From Actimicrobium sp047621345 (GTDB lineage Bacteria; Pseudomonadota; Gammaproteobacteria; Burkholderiales; Burkholderiaceae_D), in the NCBI GenBank assembly GCA_047621345.1, contig JBLHLW010000049.1, positions 1-31,620 on the forward strand: a stretch of DNA of 31,620 nt, given 5' to 3'. This document shows, piece after piece, positions 7,514 through 17,476 of the stretch. The position numbers and the translations under genes are program-made. Every line of letters starts with the position of its first letter. The first letter of the stretch is position 1. The notes under the pieces were generated by a model that was given only the letters and a program-made list of their open reading frames with translations, searched no databases and was not told the origin of the DNA.

Positions 7514-8500
7514 ATGACCATCCAGCGCAATCGGATCGGCACCTGGCTCGATCGCTGGCTCTACCGGCTAGCCGGCCCGGAAACTGGCGAAGTCGTACTG
7601 GGCCAGCGACGCGTCTTCATCGTTCCGACCGAAGCCGGCTTGGGCTTTGCCGCCATGCTGTTGCTGCTGCTTATCGGCTCGATCAACTACAACCTGAATC
7701 TGGGCTTTGCCTTCACTTTCCTGATCGCTTCCTGCGCCGTGATCGACATGCACCTGACCTTCCGCAATTTGGCTTACCTCCATCTGGCACCAGGACGTGC
7801 GCCAGCGATTTTTTGTGGCGACATGGCGTTATTCGAACTGCAACTGATCAACCGCCGCAAACATGACCGGTATGCAATCTGGATGGATTTCTATGGTCAG
7901 GCCGGCACCGTCGCGCATGCGGTCGATGTCGCCGCACTGGGCACCAGCAAGGTCACGCTGGGGATGGCAAGTACGACCCGTGGGTGGTTGCCGGCACCGC
8001 GTGTCCGCTTGGTCACGCGCTTCCCGCTCGGTTTGTTACGGGCCTGGAGCTACTGGCAACCCGACCTGCGTGTGCTGGTGTATCCGCATCCTGAAGAAGG
8101 CGCGCCACCGCTGCCGCTGGCAGCCAATCCCACAGCACACGGCGTCGGGATAACAGGCAATGATGACTTCGCTGGCATCCGTCCTTATCGCGCGGGAGAC
8201 CCTGTGCAGCAGTTGGCATGGCGGCAAATCGCCCGGATCGATCCGGCCCTCGGGGGCATGCTGCTATCCAAACACTTCGAAGGGGGTGCAGCAAGCGAAC
8301 TGATGATCGATTTTTCCGCCTTTCCCCGCGTGATGGACCTGGAACTCAAGCTCTCGCGCATGACGCGCTGGGTACTCGATGCCGAAGCCGCTGGTTTGCC
8401 GTACGCGTTCCGGCTTGGCACGCTGAGACTGCCACCGGCGCATGGCCCGGCACAACAAGCGGCTTGCCTGCAGGCGCTGGCCGAGTTTGCTCCCGTATGA
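7514..8500 (+). CDS. DUF58 domain membrane-anchored protein
   Basis: Uncharacterised family that accompanies MoxR ATPases and transglutaminase-like membrane proteins. The 328 residues start with a short cytosolic segment, then two close hydrophobic segments at about 42-58 and 62-79 that should form a membrane hairpin. A beta-rich region follows, then the DUF58 signature (FAGIRPYRAGDPVQQLAWRQ, from residue 219) and a VWA-like C-terminal part without a clear metal site. The stop overlaps the tgpA start (ATGA), so the two are translationally coupled. The role is inferred from context as a partner of the MoxR ATPase in an envelope-related process. Confidence 0.92.
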   Translation: MTIQRNRIGTWLDRWLYRLAGPETGEVVLGQRRVFIVPTEAGLGFAAMLLLLLIGSINYNLNLGFAFTFLIASCAVIDMHLTFRNLAYLHLAPGRAPAIFCGDMALFELQLINRRKHDRYAIWMDFYGQAGTVAHAVDVAALGTSKVTLGMASTTRGWLPAPRVRLVTRFPLGLLRAWSYWQPDLRVLVYPHPEEGAPPLPLAANPTAHGVGITGNDDFAGIRPYRAGDPVQQLAWRQIARIDPALGGMLLSKHFEGGAASELMIDFSAFPRVMDLELKLSRMTRWVLDAEAAGLPYAFRLGTLRLPPAHGPAQQAACLQALAEFAPV

Positions 8501-10515
8501 CAACGACTTCGTTACTATCCCGCCCGCTACGCGCACCGATTGCGCGCGACAAGGCCGATATGCTAACTTTGCTGGCCGCCTGCCTGCTAGTGCTGATACC
8601 GCATTTCTTTCATTTACCCTTGTGGATTTCGGCCGGCGTGGTGACCCTGCTGGGCTGGCGCAGCTGGATCACCTGGACCGGCAAACGCTTGCCACCGCGC
8701 TGGTTGTTGCTGCCGATCGCCTTTCTGGCGATGGCCGGCATTTACCTCGCCTACCGCACACTGCTCGGGCGAGACGCAGGGGTAGCGATGCTGGCCCTGC
8801 TCTTAATCCTCAAGCTACTGGAAATGCATACCAAACGCGATTTGTTCGTGGTGTTGTTCCTGAGTTTTTTTCTGCTGCTGACGAATTTTTTCTACTCGCA
8901 AAGTATCCTCACCGCGTTGTTGATGGCCATTGCTGTGCTGGCATTGTTGACGGCACAACTGTCGTTCCAATTCACTGGCACGGTGCCCCCACTGAAAAAA
9001 AAGCTCCGTCTAGCCACGCTGATTGTCGCTCTGGCGACACCGCTGATGCTGGTACTGTTCCTCTTGTTCCCGCGCATTCAGGGGCCGCTATGGGGATTGC
9101 CTGGCGATGCCACTGGGGCCCGCAGCGGGCTATCCGATTCAATGACGCCGGGAATGATTTCATCGCTCGCGCTGTCCGATGACATCGCCTTTCGGGTCAA
9201 GTTCATCGATCCCGTGCCAGCCCAAGGCAACCTGTACTGGCGCGCCAGCGTGCTATCACGCTTTGATGGTCGTACATGGACCGCCCAACCGCAGACACCG
9301 ATGAAAGTCGGTAGCGTGAAAGCCTTGCCTGGCAGCCCGTCAACGCGCTACCAGGTAACGCTGGAGCCGCACGGCCGACGCTGGCTGTTCGCGCTGGAGA
9401 CGCCGCTCACGCCACCGCAACTGATCGGCAATAGCGCCTATCTCGCTAACGATTTCCAGTTGCTGGCCAACGAGCGCATTGGTACACGGTTGCGCTACGA
9501 CATCACATCCTGGACGCAATTTTCGCTACAAGCCGACAGCGCGCCCGACGAACTCAACGATAGTCTGCAGCGTGCTGCCGGCTACAACCCCGCAACGGCA
9601 CGCTTCGCACGCAACTTGCTGGCGCAATCCAGCGACAGCGCCGAACTGGTCGCACTGGTACTGCAATATTTCCGCCGCGAGCCATTTAGCTACACGCTAG
9701 AACCACCGTTACTGGGTCGCAATTCTGTCGACGAATTCCTGTTCTCGAGTCGCGCCGGCTTTTGCGAACACTATGCCTCCGCTTTCGTGGTGCTGATGCG
9801 CGAACTGGGCATCCCCGCCCGCGTCGTCACCGGCTATCAGGGAGGCGAGATCAATCCGAGCGACGGCTATATGGAAGTACGTCAGAGCGATGCCCACGCC
9901 TGGGCCGAAGTCTGGATTGAACAGCGTGGCTGGATCCGGGTTGACCCGACCGGCGCGGTGGCCCCTGAACGCATCGCGCGCAGTGTCGCCAGCCAGTCCA
10001 CCCGTCGACTATTTGGCGGGCTGATGACCCTGTCGCCAGCAAACGATTCATGGCTGGCAATGACGCGATTTACCTGGGACGCGCTGTCGAATGCATGGAA
10101 CCAGCGTGTTCTGAACTATTCCCCCGAGCGACAAAAAGATTTGGTCGCCCGGCTCGGCATCGACAAAGTCGATTGGCCCACGCTGATCGCGCTGATGCTG
10201 GGCGCAGGTAGCCTGGTGATGGCGATCATGATGGTGCCGCTGCTGATGAACCGCGCCAAACCCGATCCGGCCAGCAAGTTGTACGCAACGTTCTGCCAGC
10301 GGATGGCCCGGTTCGGCATCGTTCGTGCACCCCATGATGGTCCGCGCACCTTCATGGCGGCCGTGACGGCCAGTTCGCAACTGCCAGAACCCACCAAAAC
10401 GGCAGCCCTGCGTTTTCTGAACTGCTATGAAGCGCTGCAGTATGGTACGGTGATACCCCTCCGGCGCAACGCTGCGCTATCCCAATTACACACCCTACTG
10501 GCCGCATGTCGATGA
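8497..10515 (+). CDS. tgpA: TgpA-type membrane protein with transglutaminase-like domain
   Basis: Inner-membrane protein with a periplasmic transglutaminase-like domain; the family member TgpA of Pseudomonas is a viability-linked transglutaminase. The 672 residues begin with about six hydrophobic segments (roughly 22-200, DUF3488 type), followed by a periplasmic part. The Cys-His-Asp triad is complete: Cys423 in AGFCEHYASAF, His467 in DAHAWAEVW, Asp483 in RVDPTG. One more membrane segment lies near 565-585, and a C-terminal DUF4129-like cytosolic stretch ends in AACR. I chose the ATG at 8497, which overlaps the DUF58 stop by four bases. The long frame upstream of it is a shadow of the DUF58 gene. 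The 3' end overlaps the mltB start by ten bases. Function as transglutaminase or protease in the envelope is known only for relatives. Confidence 0.93.
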   Translation: MTTTSLLSRPLRAPIARDKADMLTLLAACLLVLIPHFFHLPLWISAGVVTLLGWRSWITWTGKRLPPRWLLLPIAFLAMAGIYLAYRTLLGRDAGVAMLALLLILKLLEMHTKRDLFVVLFLSFFLLLTNFFYSQSILTALLMAIAVLALLTAQLSFQFTGTVPPLKKKLRLATLIVALATPLMLVLFLLFPRIQGPLWGLPGDATGARSGLSDSMTPGMISSLALSDDIAFRVKFIDPVPAQGNLYWRASVLSRFDGRTWTAQPQTPMKVGSVKALPGSPSTRYQVTLEPHGRRWLFALETPLTPPQLIGNSAYLANDFQLLANERIGTRLRYDITSWTQFSLQADSAPDELNDSLQRAAGYNPATARFARNLLAQSSDSAELVALVLQYFRREPFSYTLEPPLLGRNSVDEFLFSSRAGFCEHYASAFVVLMRELGIPARVVTGYQGGEINPSDGYMEVRQSDAHAWAEVWIEQRGWIRVDPTGAVAPERIARSVASQSTRRLFGGLMTLSPANDSWLAMTRFTWDALSNAWNQRVLNYSPERQKDLVARLGIDKVDWPTLIALMLGAGSLVMAIMMVPLLMNRAKPDPASKLYATFCQRMARFGIVRAPHDGPRTFMAAVTASSQLPEPTKTAALRFLNCYEALQYGTVIPLRRNAALSQLHTLLAACR

Positions 10516-11609
10516 CCTTTTCTGTACGCTCCCAACACGCATTACGCAGTACCGTACTTGCCCTTTCCTTGGCTCTCGGCTGGACCGGCGTATCGAACGC
10601 CGCACCGGATCGCCCTACCAGTACCCATTTGGGCGAGTTCGCTGATTTTTCGCAATGGAAGGAAGTGGCCGATTTCATTGACCTGATGGTGACCCGTCAT
10701 GGCTTCGACCACGCCGCTCTGGAGGCCCTGTTCCGCCAGACCGCTTATCTCGAACGCACCATCCAGTTGATGAAACCAGCACCGGCAGGCCGGCCGAAAA
10801 ACTGGAACGCGTATCGCGCCCGCTTTGTTGAGCCGGTCCGCATCAGTGGTGGCGTGCGTTTCTGGAATGAGCATGCCGAAGCACTGGCGCGTGCCGAAGC
10901 GCAATTCGGCGTGCCGGCCGAAATCATCGTTGCGATCATTGGCGTCGAAACGATCTACGGTCGCTATACCGGCAGTTTCCGCGTCATGGATGCCATCACC
11001 ACGCTGGCCTTCGATTACCCGGATACACCGACGCGCCTGGCCCGAATGGCCTATTTTCGCGGTGAACTGGAAAATACCTTGCTCTACGCGCGCGAATCAA
11101 AGATCGATCCACTGAGCTTGACCGGCTCGTATGCGGGTGCCATCGGGTGGCCTCAGTTCATGCCTGGCAGCATCCGCGAGTATGCCGTCGACTTCGATGG
11201 CAACGGCACCATCGATTTGCGCAACTCGCCAGTCGATGCCATCGGCAGTGTTGCCAGTTTTCTGATCAAGCATGGCTGGCGCAGTGGCGAGCCGATCGTC
11301 TTCCCCGCCACCGTGAGTGCCAATGGCAGCACGGGTGCGCAGGCTTGGGATGCTTTCATCAATCAGGGGCTGGAAGCCAAGTTCAGCGTTGCCGATCTGC
11401 GCGCTGCGGGTGTGACACCCTCGACGCCGCTGCCTGACAACATGCTGTTTGGACTGGTTGATCTGCAAAATGGCCCCGACGCGCCAGAGTTCTGGCTCGG
11501 TGCGGCAAACTTTTTTGCCATCACCATGTACAACCGCAGTTTTTTTTATGCGATGTCAGTGGTCGACCTGAGCCGCTCGGTACGCGCAGCGCGGGCCATC
11601 AACCCTTGA
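10506..11609 (+). CDS. mltB: Lytic murein transglycosylase B
   Basis: Exported enzyme that cleaves peptidoglycan strands between MurNAc and GlcNAc, forming 1,6-anhydro ends. The 367 residues start with a basic stretch and hydrophobic core (VLALSLALGWTGVSNA) and a likely signal peptidase I site after residue ~33. There is no lipobox Cys, so this is the soluble rather than lipoprotein form. The SLT_2 domain has the catalytic Glu148 in IIGVETIYGRYTGSFRV and the family block GSYAGAIGWPQFMPGSIREY. A second ATG two codons in (10512) is an alternative start. The start lies inside the end of tgpA, so translation is probably coupled. This ties peptidoglycan turnover to the MoxR-DUF58-TgpA module. Confidence 0.95.
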   Translation: MSMTFSVRSQHALRSTVLALSLALGWTGVSNAAPDRPTSTHLGEFADFSQWKEVADFIDLMVTRHGFDHAALEALFRQTAYLERTIQLMKPAPAGRPKNWNAYRARFVEPVRISGGVRFWNEHAEALARAEAQFGVPAEIIVAIIGVETIYGRYTGSFRVMDAITTLAFDYPDTPTRLARMAYFRGELENTLLYARESKIDPLSLTGSYAGAIGWPQFMPGSIREYAVDFDGNGTIDLRNSPVDAIGSVASFLIKHGWRSGEPIVFPATVSANGSTGAQAWDAFINQGLEAKFSVADLRAAGVTPSTPLPDNMLFGLVDLQNGPDAPEFWLGAANFFAITMYNRSFFYAMSVVDLSRSVRAARAINP

Positions 11610-12135
11610 GCAAAGTCAGATCAATCTGCAAAGTCTCACCGTTGCCGCTGATCCAGACTTCGCCATCCTGCATCGTGTATTGCAATTGCATGTTGCGCTG
11701 GGCCAGCTTGGCCATTTCCAGGCTGCTGGTCGGCGACAGGTTGATGACCTCGAGATTACGCGCCCGGTCGACTCTGCTTCCGATCTGATTCCACCAGATC
11801 GGACTGCTGTAACTGTAGCTATAGATCTTGACCTTATCGGCGCGACCACAGGCTTTCAGGATGCGGCGGTCATCTGGCTGTCCGACATCGATCCACAGGT
11901 CGATCGCGCCGGTCAGGTCTTTTTGCCAGATATCGGGCTCATCGGCATCCGCAATCCCCTTGGCAAACACCAGCGCTTCGTGGGCGTGGCGCGCAAATGC
12001 CAGTAAGCGCACCATCATCCGCTCATCAGTTTCGGACGGGTGGCGAGCGATGGTCAACACATGACTTTGATAATAATGTCGATCCATGTCGGCGATCTGG
12101 ATATCTGCTTTGTAGATGGTTGCCTTGATTGCCAT
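11599..12135 (-). CDS. yaeQ: YaeQ family protein
   Basis: Conserved proteobacterial protein with a fold related to PD-(D/E)XK nucleases; its biological role is not established, although yaeQ was first found as a suppressor of hemolysin-expression defects linked to RfaH. The 178 residues match the family along the whole length: MAIKATIYKADIQIADMDRHYY at the start, HPSETDERMMVRLLAFARHA, then DEPDIWQKDLTGAIDLWIDVG and the SYSSPIWWNQI block, containing the conserved acidic residues of the putative active site. An AGGA lies upstream. Its 3' end overlaps the 3' end of mltB by 11 bases on the other strand, a tight convergent arrangement without a terminator between. Confidence 0.94.
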   Translation of the reverse strand: MAIKATIYKADIQIADMDRHYYQSHVLTIARHPSETDERMMVRLLAFARHAHEALVFAKGIADADEPDIWQKDLTGAIDLWIDVGQPDDRRILKACGRADKVKIYSYSYSSPIWWNQIGSRVDRARNLEVINLSPTSSLEMAKLAQRNMQLQYTMQDGEVWISGNGETLQIDLTLLKG

Positions 12136-12226
12136 TGCGGGTAATTTTTCCTGAGACAGTGATAGATGGATGCGTGAATGCGGCTGCGAAGCATAGCTGA
12201 TCGCACTCGCCCGTAGCGTAAAAAAT

Positions 12227-12244
12227 AGGACTGTCCTCTATAAT
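12227..12244 (+). promoter_or_regulatory. -10 box with adjacent palindrome upstream of the DUF1415 gene
   Basis: A perfect TATAAT at 12239-12244 lies 33 bases before the ATG at 12277. Immediately upstream is an 11-base palindrome (AGGAC-T-GTCCT, 12227-12237) placed between the -10 and the weak -35 region, where a repressor or activator would bind. The -10 is clear. The regulatory role of the palindrome is a guess. Confidence 0.5.
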
Positions 12245-12276
12245 GGGCGCCCGATTCCTGACCGCTCGTTACCCTC

Positions 12277-12870
12277 ATGCCAATTCCCGCTGCCGACCAC
12301 GCCTTATTCATTGACGCTACTCGCACCTGGCTGGAGCGGGCCGTGATTGGGCTCAACTTGTGCCCATTCGCCAAAGCGGTCCATGGTCGCCACCAGATCC
12401 GTTTTCAAGTCAGTATCGCAACGACGCCTGCCGATCTGCTGGCCGACCTGATGGAAGAAATGCGCACGCTGTCAGAAGGCGATCCCGCCATCACCGACAC
12501 CACATTACTGATCCACCCTCATCTACTGACCGACTTCCTCGACTACAACGATTTTCTGGCGCTGGCCGATCAGGCGCTGGAAGACTTGCAGCTTGATGGC
12601 ATCTTGCAGGTTGCCAGCTTTCATCCGCGTTATCAGTTCGCAGGGACTAGCCCGGACGATATCGACAATTACACCAATCGGTCGCCCTACCCGACCTTGC
12701 ATCTGCTGCGCGAAAGCAGTATCGACCGCGCCGTTGCCGCATTTCCGGATGCGGCCAGCATTTTCGAACGCAATATCACCACCATGCACAAGCTCGGCCA
12801 CGCAGGCTGGGACGCTCTGAATCTTGTACCTGCAGAAACAACTATCCGCCTACAAGAGCCAGATCATTGA
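12277..12870 (+). CDS. DUF1415 family protein
   Basis: Cytosolic conserved protein of unknown function found widely in proteobacteria. The 197 residues show the family hallmarks: GLNLCPFA (residues 25-32) near the start, TTLLIHPHLL and the FLDYNDFL segment in the middle, then ASFHPRYQFAGT, DNYTNRSPYPTLHLLRE and a C-terminal helix. The conserved Cys29 and the His in FHP are candidates for a catalytic or metal-binding site, but no reaction has been shown that I know of. No Shine-Dalgarno site precedes the ATG; the short leader from the TATAAT begins close to it. It is divergent from yaeQ. Confidence 0.92.
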   Translation: MPIPAADHALFIDATRTWLERAVIGLNLCPFAKAVHGRHQIRFQVSIATTPADLLADLMEEMRTLSEGDPAITDTTLLIHPHLLTDFLDYNDFLALADQALEDLQLDGILQVASFHPRYQFAGTSPDDIDNYTNRSPYPTLHLLRESSIDRAVAAFPDAASIFERNITTMHKLGHAGWDALNLVPAETTIRLQEPDH

Positions 12871-13292
12871 TTGAAAAGACAACTACGTAGCCAATCAAGC
12901 AGGTAACAGGAGATCAATATCCAACTCATTCCATTGAGAATTATCAAAGTATCATCATGGAGACTGCATAAACTTAGAACGATCACTAAAAATAACGCCC
13001 CGTTATCAAATTGTTGCTGCGATAGCGTCACGCACGAATAACAAAGAAGGTCACTCTTCGACCAACCATGAATGACCTTACCTATTAGTAATTACGCATT
13101 GCTTTTTGCGAAATCGCAACCATCTCAGTGTTACTAAGGCGTGATGACTCGATCGCCGATAGCCAGTCAAAAAAAAGCGGGCGCAATTGCAACTGTATGA
13201 ATTTGATGTAGCCCAAGCATTTATTGCTTATAAACCACAGATCACACATTTTTCCTTGTACACTCAACTTGCTCTATGGAATTATTTAGATT
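12871..13292. other. AT-rich spacer without a supported gene
   Basis: About 420 bases, clearly more AT-rich than the surroundings. Short open frames exist (minus 13085-13267, plus 13187-13372) but neither has a ribosome binding site or recognisable protein. I see a 7-bp inverted repeat (ttgattg 12867-12873 with caatcaa 12892-12898) and another (aaggtca/tgacctt near 13047-13079), neither followed by a T run. It may hold the promoter region of the HTH gene. Confidence 0.5.
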
Positions 13293-13631
13293 ATGACCAC
13301 TCAGTTAGAACACACCATGACCAGCAACCGTCTTTCAGACCTGTTAGCGTACGACCCGAACAACTTGCTTGATTCCTTGATCAGCAAGTTGAACCTCAAA
13401 AATGATGCAGCGCTCTCGCGTGCACTGGAAGTTGCTCCTCCCGTGATCAGCAAGATCCGCCACCGGCGACTGCCGGTTGGTGCTTCGCTGTTGATCCGGA
13501 TGCACGAAGTCAGCGACCTGAGCATCCGCGACCTACGCGTCCTGATGGGCGACCGTCGGGACAAGTTCCGTATCAGTGACAAGCAATTCAAGCCAAAAGA
13601 TGACAGCGCCGAAGATCAGGACGACGCATAG
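13293..13631 (+). CDS. Small helix-turn-helix DNA-binding protein (Cro/XRE-like)
   Basis: Probable small cytosolic transcription regulator of 112 residues. The centre holds a Cro-type helix-turn-helix: NDAALSRALEVAPPVISKIR (about residues 36-55), followed by HRRLPVGASLLIRMHE and a short helix. The C-terminus is very acidic (DDSAEDQDDA) and probably disordered. To my knowledge similar proteins occur as single chromosomal genes across beta-proteobacteria, so this is not evidence for a prophage. An in-frame ATG at 13317 (MTSNRLSDLL) is an equally good start; neither has a clear ribosome binding site. A strong terminator follows, so it is monocistronic. Targets are unknown. Confidence 0.8.
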   Translation: MTTQLEHTMTSNRLSDLLAYDPNNLLDSLISKLNLKNDAALSRALEVAPPVISKIRHRRLPVGASLLIRMHEVSDLSIRDLRVLMGDRRDKFRISDKQFKPKDDSAEDQDDA

Positions 13632-13644
13632 GAATAACGAACGG

Positions 13645-13671
13645 GATCATCTGAAAAGATGATCTTTTTTT
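13645..13671 (+). terminator. Rho-independent terminator of the HTH gene
   Basis: Arms gatcatct (13645-13652) and agatgatc (13657-13664) pair perfectly over 8 bp around a GAAA loop, followed by seven T residues. It acts on the plus strand, 14 bases after the stop. On the minus strand, downstream of cysM, the stem is not followed by T residues. Confidence 0.9.
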
Positions 13672-13709
13672 GTCCTTGCGGCTCTCGCATGACGTCTTGA
13701 TAGCATGGC

Positions 13710-14612
13710 TCAGGCTGGAAATATGCCAGTTGATAGATAACGGTCGCCGCGATCGCAAACGATGAATACGATCGTTGCGTTTTCGACGCCTTGAGAAATC
13801 CTTAATGCAACTTCGCAAGCGCCGGCAGCGGATGGACCGCAAAAAATACCTTCCTCTGCAGCAAGGCGCCTCGCCATAACCTCGGCGGCAGACTGACTGA
13901 CGTTTTCGACTTGATCGACGCGTGCGCGATCAAAAATCTTGGGCAAATAGGCTTCTGGCCATTTACGAATACCAGGGATCTGCGATCCCTCTTCTGGCTG
14001 TGCGCCAACAATCTGAATCGCCGCATTTTTTTCTTTCAAAAATTGCGACACACCCATGATCGTGCCTGTAGTCCCCATTGCACTCACGAAATGGGTGACC
14101 CTACCCTCGGTATCGCGCCAGATTTCCGGACCAGTTGTCCGATAATGGGCCAGTGGATTATCAGAATTACCGAACTGGTCAAGTATGGTGCCCTGACCGT
14201 CTTTTTGCATTTGTTGCGCTAAATCACGCGCATATTCCATACCACCCGTCTTGGGCGTCAGGATAATTTTGGCACCGTAAGCGGCCATGCTTTGCTTGCG
14301 TTCCTCGCTCAGATTTTCTGGCATCAGCAAGATCATCTTGTAGCCGCGCATCGCGGCAACCATGGCTAGCGCGATTCCGGTGTTACCACTCGTGGCTTCG
14401 ATCAGCGTATCGCCCGGTTTGATATCGCCACGCTCTTCAGCATGTCGGATCATCGACAAGGCAGGACGGTCCTTGACCGACCCTGCCGGGTTATTACCTT
14501 CGAGTTTTCCCAAGATAATGTTGTTACGTTGCGCGACGCTGTCGCCACCGATACGCGTGAGCTGGATCAGCGGCGTATTGCCGATCGTGTCTTCTAAGGT
14601 CAGGTAAGCCAT
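13710..14612 (-). CDS. cysM: Cysteine synthase B (O-acetylserine/thiosulfate sulfhydrylase)
   Basis: PLP enzyme making cysteine from O-acetylserine with sulfide, or S-sulfocysteine with thiosulfate, in the cytosol. The 300 residues show the PLP Lys47 in NNPAGSVKDRP, the SGNTG substrate loop (75-79), the GTTGT phosphate-binding loop (180-184) and a CysM-like C-terminus (QPEEGSQIPGIRKWP, REGIFCG-type block). The sequence follows CysM rather than CysK along its full length. I chose the ATG at 14612; a TTG six codons upstream keeps the frame open but does not match the family start (MAYLTLEDTIGNTPL). It follows comEA on the same strand after about 90 bases. Confidence 0.95.
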   Translation of the reverse strand: MAYLTLEDTIGNTPLIQLTRIGGDSVAQRNNIILGKLEGNNPAGSVKDRPALSMIRHAEERGDIKPGDTLIEATSGNTGIALAMVAAMRGYKMILLMPENLSEERKQSMAAYGAKIILTPKTGGMEYARDLAQQMQKDGQGTILDQFGNSDNPLAHYRTTGPEIWRDTEGRVTHFVSAMGTTGTIMGVSQFLKEKNAAIQIVGAQPEEGSQIPGIRKWPEAYLPKIFDRARVDQVENVSQSAAEVMARRLAAEEGIFCGPSAAGACEVALRISQGVENATIVFIVCDRGDRYLSTGIFPA

Positions 14613-14705
14613 GGTGTCCAGTCGCGTCAAGTTAAGGCAAGCATTTTAAACGCAGATGGTCCAGTGCGTGCTGATGAGCCGCCAAGCGCCAGAGCGAACG
14701 GGCTT

Positions 14706-15008
14706 TTATTTCGGTTGGCCGACAGCCTTGTGCGAATGACCATCCACGGTCAACCCGGCATTGGAAAGCCGGACGGCACTTTTTTTCTTGATGCCCTTGA
14801 CGCGTTGCTCGAGGTCCAGCCAATCCTTAAAATTGCCGCCTTTCTTGCGCTCATCAAGAATAGTTTGGGACAGACGCGGTCCGACACCTCTGATACCGTC
14901 AAGTGCAGCCTGATCGGCCTGATTGACATCGACCGTCGCGGCGGCAAAACAGACACGGGTAAATACCAGCATGCTGCAAATCACCAGAAAACACTTCTTT
15001 TTAAACAT
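14706..15008 (-). CDS. ComEA-type exported helix-hairpin-helix protein
   Basis: Small exported DNA-binding protein of the ComEA family, which in competent bacteria binds incoming double-stranded DNA in the periplasm. The 100 residues have a signal peptide (MFKKKCFLVICSMLVFTRVCFA, cleaved around residue 22-23) and then two helix-hairpin-helix motifs: VNQADQAALDGIRGVGPRLS and FKDWLDLEQRVKGIKKKSA. A strong GGGAGG lies five bases before the ATG. It is between rfaE1 and cysM and not in a competence operon, as is common in beta-proteobacteria. Whether this species is naturally transformable cannot be judged here. Confidence 0.9.
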   Translation of the reverse strand: MFKKKCFLVICSMLVFTRVCFAAATVDVNQADQAALDGIRGVGPRLSQTILDERKKGGNFKDWLDLEQRVKGIKKKSAVRLSNAGLTVDGHSHKAVGQPK

Positions 15009-15128
15009 CTACGCCTCCCATTTACCGTCGTTGAACTGCCCAACGCACAGTATTCATCGCGCAGGGGAGCGCAGGCTTTTTTCGGTGCTCTGCCAGATAG
15101 GATTAGTAGACCGGCTTTCTGTTTTGCG

Positions 15129-16054
15129 TTATCCGAACAACTCTTCCCGGGTTACTGTCGCCGTCCCGAGCTTGCCGACCACAATCCCACCAGCTTTGTT
15201 GGCTAACACCACTGCTTCAGACAGCGTTTTCCCCGCGCCAAGCATCGCCGCCATGGTTGCAATTACCGTATCACCGGCACCGGAGACATCGTAGACTTCT
15301 CGTGTCATAGCCGGCGTGTGGAGTACTTCAGCATCGGTGTACAGCGTCATTCCCTCTTCGGATCGTGTTAGGAGCAACGCTTCCAACCGGAGTGCTTGAC
15401 GCAATTGCTGCGCCTTGGCTGTGAGCTCGCTTTCATCGCGCCAACTGCCTACTACGCGCCGGAATTCGGATTTATTCGGGGTGAGCAGCGACGCGCCGGC
15501 ATAACGCGAAAAGTCATCTCCCTTAGGATCGACCAAGGTACGTTTTCCAAGCCGCACAGCAGACGCGATCATATCGGCGACATTGACCAAACTCCCTTTG
15601 GCATAATCAGACAGCACGATCACGTCATATTGCGGTAAGAGCGTGTTGTACTGCGTGAGCTTGTCGCGCAATACGAGATCGGTCGGAGCTTCCTCGAAAT
15701 CGATACGCAACAATTGCTGCTGCCGCCCGATCACCCGTAACTTGATGATGGTCGAGATGGCTGGGTCCTGCTTCAGAAAACAGCCAATCTTCAGTTCGGC
15801 CAATTGAAGCGCAATCGTGTCGGCAGCCTCGTCCTGTCCAACCACACCAAGCAAGCCGACCTGTGCACCCAGCATCGCCGCATTCCGTGCCACGTTGGCA
15901 GCGCCGCCGAGGCGCTCTTCCCGCCGCTCGACACGTACGATGGGTACGGGTGCTTCCGGCGAAATCCGGCTCACCTCGCCAAACCAGTAGCGATCCAGCA
16001 TGATGTCGCCTACCACCAGAATGCGACTACCGGCGAATGCATTCGGAGCGGTCA

Positions 16055-16058
<4 letters not shown>
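15129..16058 (-). CDS. rfaE1: D-glycero-beta-D-manno-heptose-7-phosphate kinase
   Basis: Sugar kinase that phosphorylates heptose-7-phosphate at C1, a step in making ADP-heptose for the LPS inner core. The 309 residues are a single PfkB/ribokinase-type domain: GDIMLDRYWFG near the start, RLGGAANVARN (49-59), and the anion hole and catalytic Asp in DVSGAGDT (Asp263). There is no C-terminal cytidylyltransferase domain as in E. coli HldE, so a separate RfaE2 must be elsewhere. The start overlaps the ugd stop by four bases, and a second ATG directly after gives one-base overlap, so translation is coupled. It belongs to a minus-strand LPS-related run with lapA, lapB and ugd. Confidence 0.95.
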
Positions 16059-17428
<1,370 letters not shown>

Positions 17429-17476
17429 TGCGGAGTTCTCGCTGCAAGTGCACGTCTGCCGTGGCAGGCGCGCCGG

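Noticed and set aside
8218..8496. Upstream extension of the TgpA frame
   Set aside because: It lies inside the DUF58 gene in another frame; the ATG at 8497 overlapping the DUF58 stop gives the family N-terminus.
13085..13267. 60-codon minus-strand frame in the AT-rich spacer
   Set aside because: No ribosome site, no conserved pattern that I recognise; kept only as a note in the spacer entry.
15054..15082. Possible terminator between rfaE1 and comEA (T run near 15076)
   Set aside because: The T run follows only a 4-bp stem (gcgc/gcgc) on the plus strand, where no gene ends; not convincing.
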